In this document: in pieces, positions 43,561-48,904 of the stretch
How the letters are laid out: every line of letters begins with the position of its first letter
Position numbering within the stretch: position 1 is the first letter of the stretch
IMG/VR virus record: IMGVR_UViG_3300042898_000721
Coordinates: 1-48,904 of that record
DNA from: a virus
Direction: 5' to 3' (one strand)
DNA: 48,904 nt
Made by a program: the position numbers and the translations under genes
The notes under the pieces: model-generated
The model's database searches: none
The model's input: only the letters and a program-made list of their open reading frames with translations
What the model was told of the DNA's origin: nothing

Positions 43561-44030
43561 CCAAGGGATTTTGTTCTTTGTTGCCTAGCGACTAACTCAG
43601 GGAAAGTTGCGAGCGGAGGTTTCCGAACCGAAGCGGGCGTATGACAAGGGCGAATGATGGGCGTTGATCGTTAAAAATTTAGTAGTGGAATCTCCCTTGG
43701 TGACGCGAGGGATGGGTGCGAAGTAGTCGAAGACACCCTGACAAGCATTGACTATGTATGCGAGTCTAGCTCTATCGAATGAGTGAGCCGTAAGGCGGAC
43801 ATGAGTCCCGTGGAAGTAAGTTGGCAACAGAAGTGTTGTACCGAAAAGCGGGTGTTGATTGTGCCTACCCTGAAAAGCGTATTCGAATAACTAGGATCAC
43901 CAGTAGTCTTACGCGACAAGTTATGGCGGTGCAAGACCGTATAGTTTGGAAGGCCCCGTGGAAAGACATTGGCAAAGGCGAAAGTCCCACTCTAGTAGTG
44001 GGCTTCAGTATGTATTCATCCGAGTACATA
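43561..44030 (+). ncRNA. Candidate large structured RNA, about 470 nt, class unknown
   Basis: No convincing gene is in this stretch, but it is full of complementary segments. Checked pairings: CCAAGGGA 43561-43568 with TCCCTTGG 43693-43700; GGGTG/CACCC 43714/43734; GAC-aa-GCAT/ATGC-ga-GTC 43740-43766; GCC-GTAA-GGC 43787-43796 (GNRA loop); GGAC-ATGA-GTCC 43797-43808; CAACA-GAAG-TGTTG 43825-43838; GTGCCTA with TAGG-at-CAC 43861-43900; CGGT/ACCG 43927-43939; CCCACT/AGTGGG 43986-44002; TATGTA/TACATA 44009-44030. Loops on the + strand are purine-rich (GAAAAG, GGAAAG, GCAAG), which favours that strand. It may be a free RNA or a very long leader of the 167-aa gene. Giant phage RNAs such as GOLLD or ROOL are the comparison to make. 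I did not recognise either. Confidence 0.6.
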
Positions 44031-44059
44031 TCCAAGCTCAATCAACCAAAGGAAAAATC

Positions 44060-44563
44060 ATGGAACTCGCACAATTCACTCCCGCTCACATTCTCGTCGA
44101 CGGCAAAACCAAGGTCGAGCGTCAACTCTCAGTAGTTACTCAGGCTTCAGGTTATACCCGCATGGCTCTTGCCAATGCCAAGGGCAAAGTCGGCTTAGCC
44201 GCCCGTAGTGGCATCGTTAATGGTGGAATCCAAGCCATTGCCAAGCAAGCCGCATGGCCATCATGTAACTATCGACCAGTCGGTGAGTATTTTGCCGCCC
44301 AACTTGGTGAGCCTGTCGTGATCTCAAATCGTGCCGCTTTTGAGTCATTAGCTGACCGATTCGAAGAGCGCATCATCAAGGCTAAACTCAAGAACAATGG
44401 CATGGTTGTCGACAAAAAGACTGGAGCATTGAAGCCAAATGCCGTCCACGCCAAGATGTTGGAACTCAAAGCGGTTGCCACAGAGATGATTTCATCTGCC
44501 GAGTACTTCAGCTCCGAAGCCAAAGCCGCCCAAGCCGAAGCCAAGTCTACCATCACCGCCTAA
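44060..44563 (+). CDS. Unknown protein downstream of the structured RNA (167 aa)
   Basis: 167 residues from MELAQFTPAHILVDG, the ATG with AAAGGAAAAATC upstream. A start 114 bases earlier would read through the last RNA helices and gives an unnatural sequence. N-terminal beta/alpha part (LSVVTQASGYTRMALANAKGKVG), then QAAWPSCNYRPVGEYFAAQLGEPVVISNRAAFESLAD, a charged helix, and an Ala/Glu/Lys-rich C-terminal helix. No known motif. A near-identical leader (CAACCA(A/C)AAGGAAAA) precedes the MoxR gene, suggesting shared regulation. It is the only gene between the RNA candidate and the repeat array. Confidence 0.75.
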   Translation: MELAQFTPAHILVDGKTKVERQLSVVTQASGYTRMALANAKGKVGLAARSGIVNGGIQAIAKQAAWPSCNYRPVGEYFAAQLGEPVVISNRAAFESLADRFEERIIKAKLKNNGMVVDKKTGALKPNAVHAKMLELKAVATEMISSAEYFSSEAKAAQAEAKSTITA

Positions 44564-44686
44564 TTATCCAAGGGTTGAGTTTGGATAATTCGTTGGATAA
44601 TTCGAAAAGCTAATGAAATCAACCACTTAGTCAATCGAATTATCCAATTATCCAATTATCCAAAGAAAACACACCACATGTGTACT

Positions 44687-44700
44687 ATGAGAATTCTCAT
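44687..44700. promoter_or_regulatory. 14-bp perfect palindrome ATGAGAATTCTCAT
   Basis: Fully self-complementary and different from the other two motifs of this region. CACATGTG, another perfect palindrome, lies at 44675-44682. Possible repressor site. Confidence 0.5.
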
Positions 44701-44780
44701 CACGCATCGTGTGTCGCGAGCGCAATTCGCACAATGTCCAAAAAGTGCCACCCTATTTTCGGCACTTGGATAATTCACAT

Positions 44781-44792
44781 AGGGTATACCCT
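44781..44792. promoter_or_regulatory. 12-bp perfect palindrome AGGGTATACCCT
   Basis: It sits between a TTGGATAATT copy (44766) and a TATACACAC motif (44793). Three kinds of symmetrical site are therefore interleaved in 300 bp. Confidence 0.5.
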
Positions 44793-44824
44793 ATACACAC
44801 ACGCAAGCCCAGTATTCATGCGGG

Positions 44825-44853
44825 TTGCGAGCCACATACACACCAATTCTAAT
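44825..44853 (+). promoter_or_regulatory. Possible promoter in the repeat region
   Basis: TTGCGA, a 17-base spacer, TCTAAT: four and five matches to the sigma-70 boxes. The spacer contains a CATACACACC operator-like motif, and the -10 box abuts an AATTATCCA repeat. It could drive the small-gene train to the right. Confidence 0.35.
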
Positions 44854-44893
44854 TATCCAGCTTGGATATTTCACCCCAAGTTTTGGATAATTC

Positions 44894-45111
44894 GATATAC
44901 ACATACACACAATGTATGTATACACACCAAGCCGTCAGGTGTTCGTTGACGAGCGGAGCTACGCATACACACATAGTGTGCGCAACAGCTTAGGACTGGC
45001 AATCCTTTAATCCATCAATTCGCCTCAAGCACCATCATGTCCTGAGCATGACATTAAACGGCTCACCCCATCAACCTTGTATGTATACACATACACACCT
45101 AAGGACACATC
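44894..45111. promoter_or_regulatory. Gene-free leader with operator-like TATACACAC motifs
   Basis: Motifs: ATATACACATACACAC at 44895-44910, TGTATGTATACACACC at 44913-44928, GCATACACACATAGTGTGCG at 44963-44982 (imperfect inverted repeat), and TGTATGTATACACATACACACC ending 45099, just before the SD of the first gene of the train. I see nothing else here. Confidence 0.55.
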
Positions 45112-45270
45112 ATGACCGAAGTTCGATACGCCATTGGATTCACATCCCTGTTCTGTCTCTGCCTATTCATGGGTTGGGACATTGACGCTGTCGCATTCAA
45201 GCAAGCCCTCTTAGTATTCTCAGGGTTCTGCTTTGGTGGTGTAGCACTATGCATCGTGGAGGAATTATGA
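45112..45270 (+). CDS. Small membrane protein (52 aa), first gene of the accessory train
   Basis: 52 residues: MTEVRYAIGFTSLFCLCLFMG then WDIDAVAFKQALLVFSGFCFGGVALCIVEEL. Two hydrophobic segments (about 7-20 and 32-47) contain four Cys. The start has AAGGA six bases upstream, and the stop overlaps the next ATG (ATGA). Function unknown. Confidence 0.72.
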   Translation: MTEVRYAIGFTSLFCLCLFMGWDIDAVAFKQALLVFSGFCFGGVALCIVEEL

Positions 45271-45428
45271 AACGCATACACACATTGACTAAGGGTATTC
45301 ACCTAGCACCCTTGTATCTGCGCATCCCTCGCAATCCCGCCCCGCACCATCGTGATGTTGTTGGGCCTTACACCTTATTGCCTTGGAATCTAAAGATGAG
45401 TGGTGAGGCGGCTAGGGGTAGGCTGTGA
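45267..45428 (+). CDS. Small basic protein (53 aa)
   Basis: 53 residues, MKRIHTLTKGIHLAPLYLRIPR then a Pro/His stretch and LLPWNLKMSGEAARGRL. GGAGG precedes the ATG, and both ends use 4-base overlaps (ATGA, then GTGA). Its first codons contain a CGCATACACACA sequence like the operator motif, so a bound regulator could block its translation start. Not recognised. Confidence 0.68.
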   Translation: MKRIHTLTKGIHLAPLYLRIPRNPAPHHRDVVGPYTLLPWNLKMSGEAARGRL

Positions 45429-45664
45429 CTAGATCACGCATCAAGTTCGAAGGCAAGTTCTACAAAACTATGCCTTGGATAAAGCATGAGGAATGTGTCG
45501 GCTGTCACTTTTCACCACGGACATACAACTGTCCCAACCAACAAACCAAAGAACAGTTCTGCGACACGGACGGAGAGTTCTACGGGTATGTGTTCATCGA
45601 GCATGGCAAAGAAGGTCTTGCCAAATACATAGCAACCAAACTAGGAGGTTCTGATGAAAGTTAG
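45425..45664 (+). CDS. Small cysteine-rich protein (79 aa), GTG start
   Basis: 79 residues, a probable zinc-binding protein: CVGCHFSPRTYNC then QTKEQFC, giving four Cys with spacing C-x2-C-x8-C-x9-C. The GTG start overlaps the stop before it (GTGA). The C-terminus overlaps the next gene by 11 bases. Small Cys-rich proteins of this kind are common in phage early regions, with unknown targets. Confidence 0.72.
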   Translation: MTRSRIKFEGKFYKTMPWIKHEECVGCHFSPRTYNCPNQQTKEQFCDTDGEFYGYVFIEHGKEGLAKYIATKLGGSDES

Positions 45665-45854
45665 AGACATACGCAAACGAGCCAAGGGTAAGTACCAATC
45701 CAATGACGGATTCAAGTTCTTACGCCTAAGTCAGACCAAGCGATGCCGTACATATGAGAAGGGTTGCTTTCTCTGTGACTTCTGGCACTACTACGACACA
45801 CGCAACAAGTTCCCAACATGGCATGAACTAATGGACGAAGGAGTAACCAAATGA
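45654..45854 (+). CDS. Small basic cysteine-containing protein (66 aa)
   Basis: 66 residues with many Lys/Arg and aromatic residues: MKVRDIRKRAKGKYQ, RCRTYEKGCFLCDFWHYYDTRNKFPTWHEL. Three Cys (C-x6-C-x2-C) with a nearby His could form a zinc site. AGGAGG precedes the ATG. It is joined to the next gene by an ATGA overlap. Confidence 0.7.
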   Translation: MKVRDIRKRAKGKYQSNDGFKFLRLSQTKRCRTYEKGCFLCDFWHYYDTRNKFPTWHELMDEGVTK

Positions 45855-46018
45855 CAAACATGGACGACTTAACCAAAGAAGAGTACGAGAAGATCATCGT
45901 TGATCTACTCCAAGACATGTTCAAGCATCCTGAGGTACGACGAATCATGGCAACCAAGCTGTCAATGGTTAGGGCTTGCCTCGCAGTAAGTAAATGCCTA
46001 TTGGAGGTACCGAAATGA
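45851..46018 (+). CDS. Small helical protein (55 aa)
   Basis: 55 residues, MTNMDDLTKEEYEKIIVDLLQDMF then KHPEVRRIMATKLSM, acidic at the start and helical throughout. Linked to both neighbours by ATGA overlaps. No known family. Confidence 0.7.
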   Translation: MTNMDDLTKEEYEKIIVDLLQDMFKHPEVRRIMATKLSMVRACLAVSKCLLEVPK

Positions 46019-46278
46019 CATGGCGAGGCACTGAAGTACATCTTGTGGACTTGGTAGACCTACATGCGGCAAAGTCTGCCAAGTGGGAGTATGTCGAGGA
46101 CACCGAGCATGCGACCAAAGGTGTGATGCATTGGTTAGTAACCTTGTATGACGCCAAGATACCAATCGGCGAGCGTGGTTGGATTCGCAAAACACATGTA
46201 ATCAAGCTAGCCAATGGCGCTAACCTATTAACAGATGAGTATGTAACTCGTCTTGTCATAAAAGAACTGGAGAGATGA
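46015..46278 (+). CDS. Small hypothetical protein (87 aa)
   Basis: 87 residues from MTWRGTEVHLVDLVDLH. The ATG was chosen for its ATGA overlap and GGAGG upstream; a start 21 bases earlier lacks both. Alpha/beta composition with HWLVTLYDAKIPIGERGWIRKTHV and a C-terminal helix. Not recognised. Confidence 0.7.
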   Translation: MTWRGTEVHLVDLVDLHAAKSAKWEYVEDTEHATKGVMHWLVTLYDAKIPIGERGWIRKTHVIKLANGANLLTDEYVTRLVIKELER

Positions 46279-46460
46279 TGAAAACTTACGATGAAAACAT
46301 AATCGACTTGTGGTGCTACATCTTGAATACGGCGGTTGATTGCCATCCAGATGCCATGAAAGACAAGGACTTTCACGAGTTTGCTCTCAATGTTGCTCTG
46401 GCATACCCTGATGAGTTTGAACTTGTAATGAAAATACTTGGATCGAGGAGTTCAAAATGA
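46275..46460 (+). CDS. Small hypothetical protein (61 aa)
   Basis: 61 residues, acidic and helical: MMKTYDENIIDLWCYILNTAVDCHPDAMKDKDFHEF then LVMKILGSRSSK. Overlaps its neighbours by 4 bases on both sides. GGAG precedes the double ATG. Function unknown. Confidence 0.7.
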   Translation: MMKTYDENIIDLWCYILNTAVDCHPDAMKDKDFHEFALNVALAYPDEFELVMKILGSRSSK

Positions 46461-46543
46461 CTAGGTGGGAAAAGCTAGAACGCATCGTGTTCCTTGCAGG
46501 ATTGATCGTGGTAATGTTAGACCTTTTCTATTGGAGACCATGA
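46457..46543 (+). CDS. Miniature membrane protein (28 aa)
   Basis: 28 residues: MTRWEKLERIVFLAGLIVV then MLDLFYWRP. A basic start is followed by one membrane helix (9-25). Too short for ordinary gene finding. It is supported by ATGA links on both sides, which are hard to explain by chance in three frames. Confidence 0.62.
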   Translation: MTRWEKLERIVFLAGLIVVMLDLFYWRP

Positions 46544-46719
46544 TGACCGAATTAGAGATAGTACTTTCGATTGCAGTAATCGTATTACTGTGGGCGTACC
46601 GAGGTGCGGTCAGACGCGCAGATCACTTCAAGTGTCTGTTGCTTGCCGTAGGTGTAGGCGCTGTACGCATCGAGGTCAATGAGGAACAAAAGACTTATAA
46701 AGTGGAGGTACGCAAATGA
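46540..46719 (+). CDS. Small membrane protein (59 aa)
   Basis: 59 residues from MMTELEIVLSIAVIVLLWAYRG: a membrane helix (about 5-20), a basic segment RRADHFK, a hydrophobic stretch and a beta-like end. A second ATG one codon on is equally possible. GGAG precedes it. It overlaps the 28-aa gene and the next gene by four bases each. Not recognised. Confidence 0.65.
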   Translation: MMTELEIVLSIAVIVLLWAYRGAVRRADHFKCLLLAVGVGAVRIEVNEEQKTYKVEVRK

Positions 46720-46838
46720 CCAAGCATACATATAGTGGCACGCTTTACTCTTTATGGGTGGACGATGGCTTCGGACAACTGACACGCATCGATCATGGGC
46801 AACTAATCAGCCGTATCGTGACTGGGTGGATGCGATGA
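46716..46838 (+). CDS. Small hypothetical protein (40 aa)
   Basis: 40 residues, MTKHTYSGTLYSLWVDDGFG then QLTRIDHGQLISRIVTGWMR. Beta-type start and helical end. GGAGG lies upstream of the ATG, and ATGA overlaps occur on both sides. No family recognised. Confidence 0.62.
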   Translation: MTKHTYSGTLYSLWVDDGFGQLTRIDHGQLISRIVTGWMR

Positions 46839-47122
46839 GAATCAAGTGGCACCCGAGAGCAAATAACTTTTGGATGGCTAAGTTAGAAGAGCCGACCAAG
46901 GTTCTCCTGAAAACATTCAATGGCGATTACCACGACAGCAACTTAGAGGACATTGGCTATGTATGCAGGGTCGGCAATCACTTTGCAGTTAGGTTCTATG
47001 GCTCTATATACAGCGGTGCGCATCCAATCGAGCGGTGCGAGTACGCTACAAAAGAAGACGCTATGCATAGCGCTGAGAGACACGCAACGGCAATTCTTGC
47101 CGCCAAGATACTGTCACGCTAG
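46835..47122 (+). CDS. Small alpha/beta protein (95 aa), last gene of the train
   Basis: 95 residues from MRIKWHPRANNFWMAKL. The ATG was set by the ATGA overlap. Strands WMAKLEE, GYVCRVGNHFAVRFYGSIY and HPIERCEY are followed by a C-terminal helix with TKEDAMHSAERHATAILAAKIL. The same 'strand, then EA..A.....L helix' layout is seen in the genes at 48235 and 48462. The stop codon lies in a perfect hairpin. Function unknown. Confidence 0.68.
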   Translation: MRIKWHPRANNFWMAKLEEPTKVLLKTFNGDYHDSNLEDIGYVCRVGNHFAVRFYGSIYSGAHPIERCEYATKEDAMHSAERHATAILAAKILSR

Positions 47123-47128
47123 TGACAG
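47111..47128 (+). terminator. Perfect hairpin over the stop codon of the train
   Basis: CTGTCAC-GCTA-GTGACAG: a 7-bp stem with a 4-base loop that includes the TAG stop. No T tract follows, so it may be an RNA-stability or regulatory element rather than a terminator. Confidence 0.5.
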
Positions 47129-47239
47129 GGCAATACATACACACATCACATAATTCACTGGCTACCCTATCGTCCATGCGTACACGCATAGGGGCATGCA
47201 TCTAGTTACGCGCCAACCTTTTCAACCACAAGGAAAATC
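47129..47239 (+). promoter_or_regulatory. Leader of the MoxR gene with operator-like motif and hairpin
   Basis: ATACATACACACATC (47133-47147) is again the operator-like motif. ATGCG-TACA-CGCAT (47176-47189) is a 5-bp hairpin that can extend by pairing CCCT with AGGG. I found no convincing -35/-10 pair. Confidence 0.45.
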
Positions 47240-48238
47240 ATGCGTTATTCAAATATCAAAACATCTATTGTCGAGCAGTTTCGTGCAACCAACGGTCACA
47301 AGGTCGTGCCATTCATCCTCGGTGCACCCGGCGGTGGTAAGTCGGCTTGTGCCCGTGACATTGTTCAATCACTTGGCATCGAGAATGTCGTAGAGTTCAC
47401 CGCTTCGCTTCGTGATCCAGTCGATGTGCTTGGCACACCTAACAACACTGGCGAGTACACACGCTGGGTTCCGCCTGAGGAATTCTACAACCTGCGCCGT
47501 GGTGTCGGTCGTTCAGCACTCATTCTGGAGGAGCTGTCTGATGCGCCTGTGCCCATGCAGAACGCGCTGTGCGGTGTTATCTACGATCGTCGTGCCGGTA
47601 ATCTCGAGCTGTCTGACGAGTTGTTCATCATCGCGACTGGCAATCGTACCGAGGACAAGTCAGGTGCTAACCGCATCACATCCAAGCTAGCCAACCGTAC
47701 TCGTCGCTTCGACTTCCAAGAGAATGTAGACGACTGGACAGAGTGGGCGTTAGACAATGACATTGATCCTGTATTGATTCAGTTCTTGCGCTTCCGTCCT
47801 GCGCTCTTGTCTGACTTCGATCCTAACCGCTTCGCCAACCCTACGCCTCGTGCATGGGAGCGTGTCAACATGATCCCTGCGTCACTCGACAGCGGTCTGT
47901 TCTTCGACAACTGTGCGGGTGAGGTCGGTGAGGGTGCGGCGGCTGAGTACACGGGCTTCCGCCGTATCTACTTGGCTCTGCCTAACATCGAGAGCATCTT
48001 GCTTGACCCTGCCAATGCCGATGTACCTGCCGATCCTGCGACGCTGTATGCGTTGACTGGTGCGTTAGCTCGTAAGTCTACCAAGGACAACTTCGATCGT
48101 GTATCCAAGTACTTGTCACGCATGAGCCCCGAGTTCAATGTCATGGCTACCAAGGATGCGATCAAGCTGTGCCCTCAGATCAAGTCGACTCGTGCATTCG
48201 TCGAGTGGGCTAGCAAAAATGCTGAGGTGCTGATGTGA
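47240..48238 (+). CDS. MoxR-type AAA+ ATPase
   Basis: 332 residues. Walker A GAPGGGKS (28-35), then VEFTASLRDPVDVLGTP, a VPPEEFYNL loop, Walker B ALILEEL (93-99), and sensor-1 IATGN (N135), followed by RTRRFDF with the arginine finger region. This is the MoxR/AAA_5 type, which acts as a chaperone-like ATPase that remodels partner proteins, often a von Willebrand A or DUF3150-type partner encoded next to it. AAGGAAAATC precedes the ATG. Two small genes and a partial gene follow. Confidence 0.88.
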   Translation: MRYSNIKTSIVEQFRATNGHKVVPFILGAPGGGKSACARDIVQSLGIENVVEFTASLRDPVDVLGTPNNTGEYTRWVPPEEFYNLRRGVGRSALILEELSDAPVPMQNALCGVIYDRRAGNLELSDELFIIATGNRTEDKSGANRITSKLANRTRRFDFQENVDDWTEWALDNDIDPVLIQFLRFRPALLSDFDPNRFANPTPRAWERVNMIPASLDSGLFFDNCAGEVGEGAAAEYTGFRRIYLALPNIESILLDPANADVPADPATLYALTGALARKSTKDNFDRVSKYLSRMSPEFNVMATKDAIKLCPQIKSTRAFVEWASKNAEVLM

Positions 48239-48465
48239 CATATAGCTGGGATCACAACCCCGGCATGGGCACATACTTCCTGATGGGGCCTTGGGTGGCT
48301 CCTGACGGAAGACCTGACCATAGAGAGCGTAGGCAGTATGCACACATCCTAGATACGGCGGGTGGTGTGTACTGGGCTTGCATCAACACTAACGAACGAC
48401 CAATAAAGTTCTTCGATCTCGAGGAAGCTAAGGCGTTCGTGCTTGCATCGGTAGCACTGCGATGA
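48235..48465 (+). CDS. Small hypothetical protein (76 aa), GTG start
   Basis: 76 residues, with the GTG overlapping the MoxR stop (GTGA). N-terminal aromatic part (YSWDHNPGMGTYFLMGPWVAP), then strands YAHILDTAGGVYWACIN and a C-terminal helix LEEAKAFVLASVALR. Its C-terminal half resembles those of the proteins at 46835 and 48462. It is tied to the ATPase by translational coupling, so a cofactor or adaptor is possible. Confidence 0.68.
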   Translation: MTYSWDHNPGMGTYFLMGPWVAPDGRPDHRERRQYAHILDTAGGVYWACINTNERPIKFFDLEEAKAFVLASVALR

Positions 48466-48689
48466 AGCTTGTATGGATGGCTAACAGCGACCACACGCAG
48501 ACACTATTGAGGCAAGACACACCTACCAAGATTCCACAAAAGATGGCGTGGGTTGCTAGGGTGTTTGCTTCTAATACGCCGCCACACATGTGGAGAGCAC
48601 AAATCATATCTTCAACGGATTGGTGCGTGTTTTCCTCATTAGACGAAGCCAGAGACTGGGCTCAAGCAGTCGTTCTTCTCAACCAATGA
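48462..48689 (+). CDS. Small hypothetical protein (75 aa)
   Basis: 75 residues: MKLVWMANSDHTQTLLRQD, then MAWVARVFASNT and MWRAQIISSTDWCVFSSLDEARDWAQAVVLL. It overlaps the preceding stop by ATGA. It shares the strand-helix plan with the gene before it and the one at 46835, suggesting a small paralogous family. Function unknown. Confidence 0.65.
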   Translation: MKLVWMANSDHTQTLLRQDTPTKIPQKMAWVARVFASNTPPHMWRAQIISSTDWCVFSSLDEARDWAQAVVLLNQ

Positions 48690-48698
48690 AAGACCTAT

Positions 48699-48904
48699 AT
48701 GCAACCAACTAAACTCGCAGACAAGGTTATCCTCGTCAAGCTCACACAACGCAAAGTCGCATTGACCAAACGCGATGCATACCTATCAGACAAGATACAA
48801 CGACAAGAGGGTGATGCGTCATTGACCGTCCTGACTAAGTTGTTCAGGTCTAAGGGCAATGCCATTGCACAGATCATGACCAAGTTCAACGAGGTGTATA
48901 CCTA
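48699..48904 (+). CDS. MoxR-cluster partner, 3' end outside the window
   Basis: The first 68 residues of a gene that is open to the window edge: MQPTKLADKVILVKLTQRKV, then TKRDAYLSDKIQRQEGDASLTVLTKLFRSKGNAIAQIMTKFNEVY. Helical and basic. In phages the MoxR ATPase is commonly followed by a DUF3150-like or VWA-domain protein, and this start is compatible with the first kind, but too little is visible to decide. No clear SD, only ten bases after the previous stop. Confidence 0.6.
   Translation, partial: MQPTKLADKVILVKLTQRKVALTKRDAYLSDKIQRQEGDASLTVLTKLFRSKGNAIAQIMTKFNEVYT

Larger units (their letters stand above)
44562..44892. repeat. Array of TTGGATAATT / AATTATCCAA repeats
   Basis: Exact 10-bp copies: 44562, 44581, 44593, 44638, 44646, 44654, 44766 and 44883. 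Nine-base variants: 44851 and 44862. They occur in both orientations. 44562 and 44581 form a 10-bp inverted repeat with a 9-base spacer, and 44638-44663 is a head-to-tail run at an 8-bp step. The stretch has no gene. An iteron-like replication origin or a cluster of regulator sites are the two likeliest readings. Confidence 0.85.

Noticed and set aside
43749-43777. TTGACT with a TCTATC 17 bases on, resembling a promoter
   Set aside because: The -10 box is poor and both boxes lie in a paired helix of the structured region.
43561-44030. Group I or group II intron, tmRNA or RNase P RNA
   Set aside because: I found no group I P/Q/R/S core, no group II GUGYG start with domain V, no tmRNA tag frame or CCA end, and no RNase P core motifs. 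The flanking genes are not split.
43821-44135. Open frame of 104 codons across the structured region
   Set aside because: It crosses several RNA helices and the start of the 167-aa gene in another frame, has no SD, and the composition is not protein-like.
44575-44603. TTGAGT followed 17 bases later by TAATTC as a promoter
   Set aside because: The -10 match is only two of six, and the bases belong to the repeat motif.
44680-44949. Open frame of 89 codons in the repeat region
   Set aside because: The product follows the repeats (Ile/His/Thr-rich from TATACACA motifs), lacks an SD and a family, and would cover palindromes and operators.
46754-46834. 27-codon N-terminal extension of the 95-aa gene
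   Set aside because: It overlaps the 40-aa gene, has no SD, and ignores the ATGA junction at 46835.
1-48904. tRNA genes and lysogeny genes
   Set aside because: No cloverleaf with a T-loop GTTCGANTC and acceptor pairing was noticed in gene-free stretches, and no integrase or CI-type repressor was found. A scan with tRNAscan-SE would be needed for certainty.

Overview
This window reads as the larger part of a double-stranded DNA tailed phage genome (Caudoviricetes). It carries a complete head, packaging, tail and lysis gene set plus a replication block. I see no integrase, lysogeny repressor, tRNA or CRISPR array. The virion looks podovirus-like. There is a P22-type portal and coat, no tape-measure or tail-tube gene, and a block in T7 gp13-gp16 order (GNAT-like protein, three internal virion proteins). 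The Rz/Rz1 spanins and outer-membrane lipoproteins point to a Gram-negative host. The host genus cannot be read from the sequence; a freshwater betaproteobacterium is only a guess.

Layout. (1) 1-6093, + strand: replication genes, namely a SNF2-type helicase (cut by the window edge), a coiled-coil protein, a protein with an SSB-like acidic tail, and a 1012-aa primase-helicase. They end at a strong terminator. (2) 6172-43306, - strand, transcribed right to left: a ribbon-helix-helix regulator, both terminase subunits, portal, a small gene, scaffold, coat (followed by a strong terminator), head-tail adaptors, fibre and adaptor proteins, a 1838-aa fibre, a lysis and membrane cassette of very small overlapping genes, a GH19 endolysin, tail proteins, a 1242-aa repeat fibre, the internal virion proteins (ending in a 2531-aa giant), and three lysine-rich small proteins. 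(3) 43307-45111: a control region between the divergent arms. It holds palindromic operator-like sites, a G-quadruplex motif, tandem repeats, an approximately 470-nt region that looks like a large structured RNA, one 167-aa gene, and an array of TTGGATAATT repeats. (4) 45112-48904, + strand: a train of very small accessory genes joined by 4-nt start/stop overlaps, then a MoxR-type AAA+ ATPase cluster that runs off the window.

The most notable items are the unannotated structured-RNA candidate at 43561-44030, the repeat and operator architecture around it, and the 2531-aa virion protein. That protein combines a YkuD-type L,D-transpeptidase motif, an HELGH metalloprotease motif, a PcrA/UvrD-like Tudor module and a sigma-region-4-like helix-turn-helix. 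Thirteen genes were placed, or had their start moved, using start/stop overlaps and Shine-Dalgarno (SD) sequences. Several of them are only 28-58 codons long.
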